A stretch of DNA of 64,000 nt from Costus lasius (Eukaryota; Streptophyta; Magnoliopsida; Zingiberales; Costaceae), in NCBI GenBank assembly GCA_027563935.2, contig CM050451.1, positions 28,907,565 to 28,971,564 of the forward strand. Reading direction: 5' to 3'. Each line of letters opens with the position of its first letter. The first letter of the stretch is position 1. The translations under genes and the position numbers were made by a program. A model generated the notes under the pieces. It was not told where the DNA came from. It saw nothing but the letters and a program-made list of their open reading frames with translations, and did no database searches. Of this stretch, positions 49,701 through 58,981 are shown piece by piece.

Positions 49701-49942
49701 AAGGCATGGTTAAGAAAATGTTTTCAGATGAAAGATCTAGGAGAAGCAGCCTATGTTTTAGGTGTGAAGATCTACAGGGATAGATCTAAGAGGCTTCTCG
49801 GGCTGTGCCAGAGTACTTACATCGATAGAGTCCTGGAGAGATTCCATTTAGAGAATTCTAAAAGAGGATATCTTCCAGTCAGACATGGTCTGAATCTTTC
49901 GAAGAGTCAGTGTCCACAAACACAGACTGAGAAAGATGAAAT
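46749..49942 (+). CDS. gag-pol: A2 Gag-Pol polyprotein, C-terminally truncated
   Basis: Uninterrupted for about 1064 codons with Gag, CCHC knuckle, protease DTA, HHCC zinc region, DD35E integrase and RT through the YVDD motif and the following LSKSQCPQTQTEKDEM segment. At 49940-49944 (AATGG) the sequence leaves Cop-A and enters Cop-B leader, so the frame ends a few codons later, at 49964, in unrelated residues. The RT connection and RNase H are gone. The truncation is a recombination junction, not a point mutation. The protein is otherwise very close to A1 and A4. Confidence 0.9.
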
Positions 49943-50405
49943 GGTTTCCCCAGTCCAGTTTTAACCTGGGCGTGCCTTCGCAAGGAAGCTCGTTGGCCCT
50001 GGGCATAATGGTTAGGAATGGACTTGACTAGATTTCCACATGTACTAGGCATATGGTGGAACTCTAGAGGCATCATTGAGAGGTTAGGGTTTCATGCTGT
50101 ATCCAGTCCTCGCTGGACATGGAATGCCTAGACTATCTCAATAAGGGGAGTTGCTAAGAGCAATCGACCAGTGTGCCCACCTTAAGAAGCATGGGTCACT
50201 TTGTGCATCTCATCCCACCCTCGTGGGATGTGAAGCCCCATGTGAAATAAGGATCCCATCACGCTAGGAAATGTTAGATTTCCCGATTGACTTTGTGGGT
50301 TATCAATTCGATTAAAATAGTGGGAGCCATGATCATTTGATACAAGTCCAGATCAAATGATCTGAAAGTAGTACTAATCTGCTATTTCTTGGTTGTTGTA
50401 GAATA
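49943..50405 (+). repeat. Duplicated B3 leader segment
   Basis: Second copy of 30501-30961, at a constant offset of 19444, starting at the AATGG junction. It has a few mismatches and no indel. It contains the hairpin around the CCCACCCTCGTGGG word near 50214. Confidence 0.92.
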
Positions 50406-51693
50406 ATGGGTACGAACAATAACAGATGGTCACTGCGATCTACCCTAGAAAGGGATAAGTTAGTTGGATCCAACTTACTGGATTGGTATATGAACTTGAG
50501 AACTGTGCTCAAGCTCGAGAGGAAAGCTCTATGTCCTTGAGCAGCCAATTCCTGAGCCACTTCCATGCTCAGCCTCTGCGGTTGAGAAGGATGCTTATGA
50601 TAAGCATCAGGCTGATACTTTGGAGGTTACTAATTTGATACTAACTAACATGTCGCTTGAATTTAGAGGGCAATATGAATCTAAGAGTGCCTCTAAGATT
50701 ATTTCTAATCTAAGGCAACTCTTGGTGAATTGGTTGAGCTCAACCCTCCTAAAGTAGACATTCAATGTGTTGAGCCAAAAGGCTTAACTAAAACATTGAA
50801 GATAAAGATGGAAAGAATCAGGAATAATAAGTGCCACTCATGTGGAGGACCACCTCACATGGTAAAGGACATGGTGCGACTTCAAAATGAGTAGAAGAGA
50901 GGCAAGGCTTCATCTTCATGCTCAAGTATTTATGTTACTGAAGTCAACCTTTCTACTTCTATGTCATGGGTATTGGATACCACATGTGGAGCTCATATTT
51001 GTACAAATATACAGGGGTTGTAGAAAAGTAGATCGGTATGGCTAGGAGAGATTGACCTACGAGTAGGAAATGGGGCACAAGTTGCTGCTGTTGCTATAGG
51101 AGTTTTGACTCTCTCCCTACCTTCTGGACTTCAATTAGAGCTAGACAGTTGCTATTATGTACCTTCGCTTACCAAAAACATTATATCCATTCCTTGCTTC
51201 GCAAGGAAAGGTTTTAAATTTTAAATAAAGGGAACTTTTTGTTCTTTTTCATTTGCAAATATGTTTTTTGGGAAGGGTACATTGTGCAATGGTTTATATG
51301 TCCTAGACATGAATAGCTCTATCTGTAACATAAATAGTAAGAGGACCACACTAAGTGGTTCAGTTAGTGCTTTCCTATGGCATTGTTGATTAGCCCATAT
51401 AAACAAGAATCACATTCAACAACTCCATGCAAATGGGTTGTTAGATTCAAGTTCCTTGGAGGAATCTGATACTTATGAGCCTTGTTTATTGGGGAAGATG
51501 ATAAAAGTGTCCTTCACCAAGACTGGTGAGAGGGCAGGAGGTTTATTGGATCTCATATATACTGATGTATGTCGGCCATTCAATAAACAAGCCAGAGGAG
51601 GACACAGCTACTTCATTACATTCACTGATGACTTCAGTAGATATGGTTATGTCTACTTAATGAGACATAAATCTGAATCCTTTGAGAAATTCA
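50406..51693 (+). pseudogene. Duplicated B3 gag-integrase remnant
   Basis: Second copy of 30962-32249 with the same frameshifts and stops (for example the extra base in the ERK region and the TAG codons at 50892 and 51022) plus about five private mismatches. It keeps the short Gag and the CX2CX4HX4M knuckle. It ends at ATTCA (51689-51693) before a Cop-A solo LTR. The shared lesions show the duplication came after B3 had decayed. Confidence 0.92.
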
Positions 51694-53382
51694 TGTTGGG
51701 GTATGCCCTTAAGGCTAATGTTTGAGGCCTTGGGATACTATCAGTATCATGTATAAACTCTTATGTTTATAAAGGCAATGGTTGTTATTCAGGTTGTTAC
51801 ATTGTCTGCTGCAATAATTGTACTTCTGAATAATGTCTCAATGCTGTTCAGCTAGGCTGACATGCTATAAAGTCCTTAGTCGAGATATCTTGGTGAACAT
51901 GAGACAGCCTTGATATGATTGAGACTAATATGTGTTCTAATCTTATAGGATGCTTCGAGCATGGAATAAGATGTAGACTCATGGGTACATTGGATGTACT
52001 GGACAGACCCTACTAGGATATTCAATTGCTTGTCACAATGTGAATAATCCTTGTTTTGCATCAAGTGGCACATGTCCTCTGACTTGAGATCACTTGTGTT
52101 TCTAAATGATGATTGTCATTGTTTTGAGTTAGTTCAATATCATTTGAAACATAATGATTATAGACTATCTTGGATAATGATCATGAGTCAGGTTAGGGCA
52201 CTAGTGATAGATATAGGATTGCCGTCTCCTTAATTGGAGTGTGATGTTCTAATGGGGCCCCCCCTTAAATGAGATGATTGAGAAAGTGTATGGCCATACC
52301 CAGGTGACTATGTTCATCTGATCTAATCATGCTCATCATATTGGAGCTACAAGCTTGACACGCTTGTCCAATAAGAACATCCAGTGGCAAAGGAAACATG
52401 TATGCCTAGTGAGTTGATTCACACTTGTGCTGTGGTTTGGGTGTAGTCTTGGAAGACTCTTTCCTCTATATCGGGAGATAGTGATGTGTTGCTAGATACC
52501 CCTCACTGATCGTGATAATGTAAGTTATCGTTACCGACATTTAAAGGAAACCCTCAGGGTCGCACAATTTGATGATATGGCTTACTTAAGTCAGATCGTG
52601 TGGACTGAATTGTTTTAGTTCAGTTTAAAGGGATTTAAACTCTGATTGTAAGTGAGATCTGGTCTGATCATGTTTGATTGATTAGGGCTTGAGATCGATA
52701 AGCTTCGATCGAGAGTGTTGATGCTAGATCGGTGAGATCAGAAGCATCAGGAGATGAATGGTCAGATCTGGAGCCTTAGGGTTTAATTCGATCTGGACTA
52801 AATGCTTGGGCTGATTTGGTTTGGTCATTGAACCAAATACATTGAACCGGCTCATGTGTGAGCGCATGGTTCATATGGGAGAAAGGATATGCGTTTGGTT
52901 CACTTCAAGTGAACGCATAACGCATGAAATCAAGTAGTTGCTATTTTTGGAATTTCGGTTTTCCAAAATGGGAACGTCTCCACGTTCGAGTGCAATACTT
53001 CTCGATTATCATCTCTCGCCCCTTTGCTCTTGACGACTCACGGCTTGCGTTGTGAAGGTTGACGACAAGAGAGAATTCGGCCAAGCAAAGAGTAGATCTC
53101 TTCCCTTCCATTCGACAAGGACCCTTGAAGCCTTGCTAGCACAAGGAACACAAGGAGTAGCCATCATCCTCTTGTGTGCGCCACCTTTGGAGGAGAGCCC
53201 CTTTCGCCCTCTTGCTTCCAAGGCACCATCCAAGCGATGGCTATGGTAAGATCACTTCTTGATCTTAGTAAAACTTAAGTTGATCATATGGTTATACCAC
53301 ATGTGATCTTATGAAACCCTAGAAAATTTCTTGAATGCGCATGCTTTAGGGTTTCGCCCCCCTCATGAAAGGGGTACTTACA
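51694..53382 (+). mobile_element. A3: solo Cop-A LTR with target duplication ATTCA
   Basis: 1689-bp LTR, TGTTGGGG to GTACTTACA, flanked by ATTCA at 51689-51693 and 53383-53387, after which B3 integrase continues in register. This is the same insertion site as A2. It corresponds to A2's LTR (offset 19444) with about eight substitutions and a 7-bp indel. GTATGGCCATAC at 52288-52299. Most simply it is what is left of a second copy of A2 after LTR-LTR recombination. Confidence 0.93.
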
Positions 53383-54026
53383 ATTCAAGGAGTTCAAAAA
53401 TGAAGTAGAGAACCAGTTTGGAAGATCCATTAAAGCTCTTCGATCCGATCATGGTAGAGAGTACCTGAGCAGTGAGTTCTTTGACTATCTGAGAGAGTGT
53501 GGGATCCTGTCCCAACTCACTCCTCCTGGAACACCCCAATGGAATGATGTGTCTGAAAGGAGAAATCAAACTTTGTTGCACATGGTTCGATCTATGATAA
53601 GTCATGCAACTCCACCTCCCTCATTCTGGGGTCATGCACTTGAGACAGCTTTTCTTATACTGAATAATGTTCCATCTAAGAGTGTCTCTAAGATTCCATA
53701 CGAGGTATGGAGTAGGAGACGCCCTAACCTCTCTTTTATCAGGATCTGGGGATGTGAGGCTTATGTCAAACTTCAGGATTCAAGCAAGCTAGAACCTAGA
53801 TCTGATAAATATATCTTTGTGGGGTATCCTAAGGAAACTAAGGGTTACTACTTCTATGTTCCTCCCGAGAACAAAGTTTTTGTTGCTTGAGGTGTTGTCC
53901 TTCTGGAGAAAGAATTTCTCATGAAAGAAGTCAGTGGGAGGAAGTTTGACTTGGACAAGGTCCAAGTATAACCACAAGACAAGAAGATGGAACTTGAGCC
54001 GCCTGCACGGGTTGCTAGGTGGCCCG
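53383..54026 (+). pseudogene. B3 gag-pol remnant, part 2 (integrase core to linker)
   Basis: Resumes exactly where part 1 stops, with the FKEFKNEVENQ segment, the second catalytic Asp region (mutated, RSDH) and the PPGTPQWN-VSERRN segment, then the C-terminal integrase region (53549-53890). The Gly of WNG is Asp here. Stops follow at 53888 and others. Interrupted by solo LTR C1. Confidence 0.88.
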
Positions 54027-55084
54027 TGTTAGTGTTTATGTCATGCAGACCAATGTATGGACATGGTCCAACATTATTTGAATGTACTTTGATAGAATTG
54101 ATATTATTAATAAAGGCATGATCGTTATTATGCATATTGCTTTACCTGCGTTAATGTATTGAATTGCATAAATAATGTCCTAGGAGTTTGGTTGGATCCA
54201 TTCTCATAAGTAATCCCCAGTCAAGGTGCCTTAACCGATATGGGACAACTTTGCTGCATGTGAGACTAGTGTATGGGCTGGTTAGGTGCGGGGCACAGTA
54301 ATGTAGACATACAGGTGCATTGGATGCACTGGAGTGACCCACCGTGAGGATTGACTTGTCTAGTCAATAGGTCAATCTCACATGAAAGAGGTTTATATTG
54401 ATCCTTAGACTTGAGGTATTCATGTCTAAATATGATGATGGGTATATTTTGATGTAGTCTTACGTCTCTCCGTAATTGGGTGATCAAAACGACTGTCATC
54501 GGGCACATCATAAGTCGTATAGAGATATGGATGACCAATATCTCCATCTCTCCGTAATTGGAGGATTTGCCCGTTCCTTAATTGGAAGCATGATATCCAC
54601 TTTGGGGTGCCCCACCTCATTGGTGCATGACAGGCATGTATGGCCATACTGTTTGAGTCATGACCAATAGATTGGATTAATAAATATGAGACTAAATCCA
54701 ATGGCGGGATATCAATTTAGGCAAAGGGATCTAGAATGCATGGGAATCCTCGTTGCTTGTCAGGGAGTTGTTGCCAAATGACTTAAGTCCTGTGACATGG
54801 GTAGTAGTGATGTGTTGCTAGATATCTCTCACTACTTATGATGTTTCATCATCATTGCCATCGTCATATGGATCCTATGGGGTCACACGCAATAGACTCT
54901 TGACGTTATTTTATGATCTGGATATCTTAGAATATATTTGAGTTCATTCTGATCCTAAGTCCAAGACAGATTCATGGTTGAATCTAAGTCCAATTGGGAT
55001 TCATGGGTTTATGTATATCCAAGTCAAGTTTGTACTCCGTATGGGAGTTGTACTTTGACTTGGTACTATAAACCATGTTGGATT

Positions 55085-55510
55085 CGAATCCTAATTTAAT
55101 TAGGAGTTGGAATCCTAATCCATCTAGGAGTTGGAATCCTAATCCTATTAGGAATTGGAATCCTAATCCAACTAGGAGTTGGAATCCTAATTCTACTAGG
55201 AGTTAGAATCCTAATCCAATTAGGATTCAAATCCTAATGAGAATTGGATATGGATAAGGCTCATAGTGGTTGGGCGCAAATCCTAATCCGACTAGGATTC
55301 AAATCCTAATGAGAATTGGATATGGATAAGACCCATAGTGGTTGGGCGCAAATCCTAATCCAACTAGGATTCAAATCCTAATGAGAAATTGGATATGGAT
55401 AAGGCCCATAGTGGTTGGGCGCAAATCCTAATCCAATTAGGATTCAAATCCTAATGATAATTGGATATGGATAAGGCCCATTGTGTTGGGCGCAAATCCT
55501 AGTCCAATGA
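55085..55510 (+). repeat. Tandem repeats in the C1 LTR
   Basis: First about five copies of a 24-bp word, GGAATCCTAATCC-ACTAGGAGTT (55085-55215), then about four copies of a 72-bp unit beginning GGGCGCAAATCCTAATCC (starts at 55272, 55344, 55417, 55488). Both are built on the AATCCTAAT/ATTAGGATT palindrome. Confidence 0.85.
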
Positions 55511-55966
55511 GGATTTAATTCATGGGCCTAATTAGTATTGAAATCCAAATCCAATTAGGAGTTATGGATTTAATATAATTAAGGCAATTTAGAATCCTAA
55601 TGGGAGTAGGATTCATACTTGGCGCATGGCTTAATTTCATATATGGAATTTGCACCAATTGCCATGGATTAATCCTTATGGAATTCGGTTTCTTCAATTG
55701 GAAACTCTCTTGGACGTGTGGGCTGATATGTTGGCGAGTATGGCTTGATTTATTCAAGCAAAGATTTGGCCAATCATATATGGTAAGTCCTAATGAAGAT
55801 TGAACTCGAATACCCTCTCTTGATTAGGCAAGAAGCTTGATTCTTTCCAAGCTTCATGATGCGCCAATTCAAGGAGGAATGTGGCTGAACTCTTATGGCA
55901 ATTCCTTGGAGGAATTGTGCCAAGAGTAATTATGGAAAGAGGAGTGGTGGCTATGGCTTGAATGCA

Positions 55967-55974
55967 TATAAAAG
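55967..55974 (+). promoter_or_regulatory. C1 LTR TATA box
   Basis: TATAAAAG about 490 bp before the LTR end, the same relative place as in Cop-B LTRs. Confidence 0.6.
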
Positions 55975-56460
55975 AAGGGGTATGCGCCCCATCTTTGAAT
56001 AATCAACAAGTGCAGAATTTCTTCTTTAGGAAAGGCAACTTGGAGTTGCGCATGCCTTGAAGCCCTAGACACCCTCTTCCTTTGGTGATGCACCATTATC
56101 CTTCATCCTCTTCTTTGTTGGCCGAGAGTCTCCTTGGAGGAGTCTTGTTGGCGTGAAGAACAAAGGGAGAAGAAGAAGGACATTCCAGGAGGTGATCTTC
56201 TCTTCCCGAGGCTAACACCAAGCATGGAAGGGAGCGACGTTGAGAAGGTCGACGCATGGATACTTGTAGAGGACGAACACTTGAGCGTCTTCAACTTGGC
56301 ATCATCGTCTTGACAAGCATTAGAGGTATCATCCATATCACATCCTTGTGTTCTCTCTCTCTCATGGATCCTTGGGAAAGGAATATGTTTCGGGTGTAAT
56401 GCTTCGTTCGCTGCGTCCTGGGACTGCAAAATTCTAAATTACACCCAGTATTCCCCAACA

Positions 56461-57328
56461 GCCTGAGGCTCAGACACAGGTCCCACATAGGTCTGGGAGG
56501 ATTCATCGTGCACCTGAGAGGTATGGGTCACTACTGACCCAACACGACGGGATCTTCATCATTGAGGATGAGCCCAGGACCTATGATGAGGTGGTCAGTG
56601 GACCGGACTCCGAGAGATGGCTTGAGGCCATGCGATCCGAGATGGATTCCATGTCAGCTAACCAAGTCTGGGATTTGGTTGAGCTGCCTGATGGGGTAAA
56701 ACCCATAGGGTGTAAATGGGTCTTCAAGAGGAAGAATGACATGGATGGCAACATAGTTACCTATAAGGGTAGACTAGAGGCTAAAGGATTCAAACAAGTC
56801 CATGGGGTGGACTATGATGAAACCTTCTCACCAGTTGTCATGATCAAATCCATTCGGATTCTGCTTGCTATAACTGCATATCATGACTATGAGATATGGC
56901 AGATAGATGTCAAGACAGCATTCCTTAGTAGGAAGCTGACAGAAGATGTGTATATGACACAGCCTGATGGCTTCATCCATCTTGCACATGCCAATATGGT
57001 CTACAGGCTAAAGAAATCCATTTATGGATTAAAGCAAGCATCTCGAAGTTGGAATTTTTGGTTTGATGAAGCTGTGAGAGATTATGGCTTTATCAAAAGT
57101 GAAGATGATGCCTGTGTATACAAAAAAATTCAGTGGGAGCACGGTGACTTTTCTTGTCTTGTATGTCGATGACATACTGCTCATTGGAAACGACATCCTT
57201 AGTCTTTTGTCTATGAAGACATGGTTAGGAAAGTGTTTCAAGATGAAAGACTTAGGGGAGGCCGCCTATTTTCTAGGCGTGAGGATCTACCGGGATAGAT
57301 CCAAGAGGCTCCTGGCCCTGATTTAAAG
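56461..57328 (+). pseudogene. B3 gag-pol remnant, part 3 (reverse transcriptase)
   Basis: RT region from the integrase-RT linker to just after the active site. 56591-57120 reads the CKWVFKRK, KGRL-AKGFKQVHGVDYDETFSP and IYGLKQASRSWN segments; an extra A in a run at about 57126-57132 shifts the frame before YVDD, which is readable in the other frame at 57084-57326. It ends at the TAAAG target site of P2. Confidence 0.9.
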
Positions 57329-57510
57329 TGTTGTATCCCAACAGGTAGGTAAACTAAACTTATTCTTAAAGTCGCAGCCAAAACCTAAGTATTGGCGCAC
57401 AGAGACTTGTCACCCCCTGATACGGTTCTAAAAACTTGTTCTGTTACCACACTTGTTGTTATCTCCGCAAGTGCATGGATACTCGAAGTAATAATTAAGA
57501 TATCGAACCC
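57329..57510 (-). mobile_element. P2 3' LTR remnant (182 bp)
   Basis: Matches the start (plus-strand map) of the right LTR at 58982 onward, up to ATATCGAACCC, with a 12-base insertion near 57452. Similarity ends abruptly where gag sequence begins, marking the deletion junction. Confidence 0.85.
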
Positions 57511-58564
57511 AAACTTGTTGATTTGACATGTGTTGGTCTTGCTTAGACATAAACTCTTCAATTTTTCTATTTTGGTTTGACATGAGTTGGTCTTGCTTAG
57601 ACATAAACTGATTTTGACTAGCCATAAGTTTTTCAAACATGGATTCTATATTTGAGTTCTGATTTTGATTTTGATTAAAGTTCTGATTTGGTCTTTGATA
57701 TCCTTTATTCTCAGTGTTTCCCCCTACATTGTTATTGTTTTTCCATGAAAGGTTGGGGTGATTTCTCCATCTAGGGTTATATGTACTAGAATAGGGATCA
57801 TTAGGTCTACTTTGATTATAATTCCCTATGGCATTCACATGTTCATTACCTTGATCAACAACTATTCTACAATATTCAGCAGTATGACCATCATTGCCAC
57901 AAATTTCACAAGTGATAGCAGAAATAGTAGCAGTTTGCATAGAATTAAACTTACTGCACAAAAAGTCTACCTTCTCTGCTAAGGATCGCCATTCATCACT
58001 TTCACCCTTACCTTGAGAAGGCCTGTAAAGTACTCCTCTCTCAGCAGTCCATTGATTGTGATTTAATGCCATCTTCTCTAGCAATCTGAAGGTAGCATCT
58101 GGTGTTTTGCTCATAAGAGCTCCTCCTGTAGCAGCATCCACAGTCATTTTAGTATTATCCGATAATGTATAGTAAAAAATTTGCAGTAAACTCCAATCTT
58201 CAATGCCATGGTGAGGACATTTCCGCTGTAATTCATTGAATCTCTCCCATGCCTCACTGAACGACTCCCCACTTCTTTGTTGAAAGTTTGTAATTTGATT
58301 CCTCAACTGAAGTGTCTTGCTTGGGGGAAAGTATTTTGTCAAGAAGGAATTTGACAGTTGATTCCAAGTGGTGAAGGTACCGGTTGGTTGTGATTGAACC
58401 CATGTCTTTGCCCGGTCTCTAAGAGAAAAAAGAAAAAGTCTTAATTTCAATGCATCGCTAGAAACACCATTAAATTTAATAGTATCACATAATTCAAGAA
58501 ATGAAGCCAAGTGTTGGTTGGGATCCTCCAGTGGAGATCCTCCAAATTGATTTTGTTGAAACAT
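57511..58564 (-). pseudogene. gag: P2 Gag (Ty3, Athila/Tat-like), truncated at both ends
   Basis: About 350 codons of Gag: a retrotransposon Gag domain with QNQFGG, NQHLASFLELCDTIKFNGV and RAKTWVQSQPTGTFTTW (residues 1-130 of the open frame), a CX2CX4HX4C knuckle with CEICGNDGHTAEYC near residues 218-231, then an Asn/Gln-rich tail with repeats of MSKQDQLMSNQ. Upstream the same frame continues (RDYAAPNQHEIHSS-type residues) to about 58670 but is broken by a stop and a one-base shift near 58680. Downstream it reads about 28 codons into LTR remnant. The style is typical of the Athila/Tat branch as I recall it. No pol follows. Confidence 0.85.
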
Positions 58565-58957
58565 TGAAATAAAAGCAAGCTTAATCTCGAAGTTGTTAGC
58601 CTCTATTGCTGGCCTAGCAATACTAGAATGAATTTCATGTTGATTAGGGGCTGCATAATCCCTAAGTGTTCTCTGATTGTTCTAATTGTCTCCCATCTCT
58701 AATATTTCTTCTTGTAACTCCGGTTGGGATGTCTCTTGCAGTTCTTCTTCTAATCTCAACTTTCTGTGCACTCTTAATGTTTTATTGATTTCAGGATCCA
58801 ATGGTACAAGTGGTCCTGACCTAAGACTCCTGCGCATGCAAAGTAGATAGATCAAGTGATTTCAAGAAACAGAAAATAAGTAGTAAATAAAAAAATAGTA
58901 AATAAAAACCTAATCTAGCAATAATCTCAACGTCTCTAATATCGACAAAAACTAAGG
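58565..58957 (-). other. P2 leader with broken gag start
   Basis: Between the primer site and the open Gag frame. The ATG expected near 58697 is followed by TAG and a one-base shift. The rest is purine-rich leader without a gene. Confidence 0.7.
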
Positions 58958-58975
58958 TCCCCGGCAACGGCGCCA
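58958..58975 (-). promoter_or_regulatory. P2 primer-binding site
   Basis: Minus-strand TGGCGCCGTTGCCGGGGA, six bases from the LTR. From memory this is the tRNA-Asp-type site of Athila/Tat elements, which separates Ty3-P from the Met-primed Copia elements here. Confidence 0.85.
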
Positions 58976-58981
58976 AAAACT

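Larger units (their letters stand above)
32250..49942 (+). mobile_element. A2: Cop-A element in B3, 3'-truncated, hosting B5 and A4
   Basis: 5' LTR, primer site, leader and polyprotein of a Cop-A element. The leader is split by B5 (34401-45388) and resumes at 45389. The polyprotein runs intact to 49942 in reverse transcriptase and there joins a copy of the B3 leader, so the RNase H end and a directly attached 3' LTR are missing. The left target duplication ATTCA is at 32245-32249. The solo LTR at 51694-53382 carries the same ATTCA on both sides. Confidence 0.9.
54027..56460 (+). mobile_element. C1: solo Cop-C LTR (2434 bp)
   Basis: Starts TGTTAGTG, ends TTCCCCAACA; flanks GCCCG (54022-54026) and GCCTG (56461-56465) are a target duplication with one change, and the B3 coding sequence resumes after it. 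A third Copia LTR family: most of the sequence differs from Cop-A and Cop-B, but it shares GTATGGCCATAC (54638-54649), the GTGATG-TGCTAG block near 54808 and the hairpin-rich downstream style. It carries a 24-bp and a 72-bp tandem repeat (55085-55500) and a TATA box (55967-55974). Only one copy is seen, with no coding part. Confidence 0.88.

Noticed and set aside
49943..53387. Possible separate Cop-B element inserted in A2
   Set aside because: There is no LTR start or target duplication at 49943; the sequence begins in mid-leader and shares B3's private frameshifts, so it is a duplicate of B3, not a new insertion.
57428..57510. C-terminal tail of the P2 Gag frame
   Set aside because: Translated LTR remnant beyond the deletion junction, not part of Gag.
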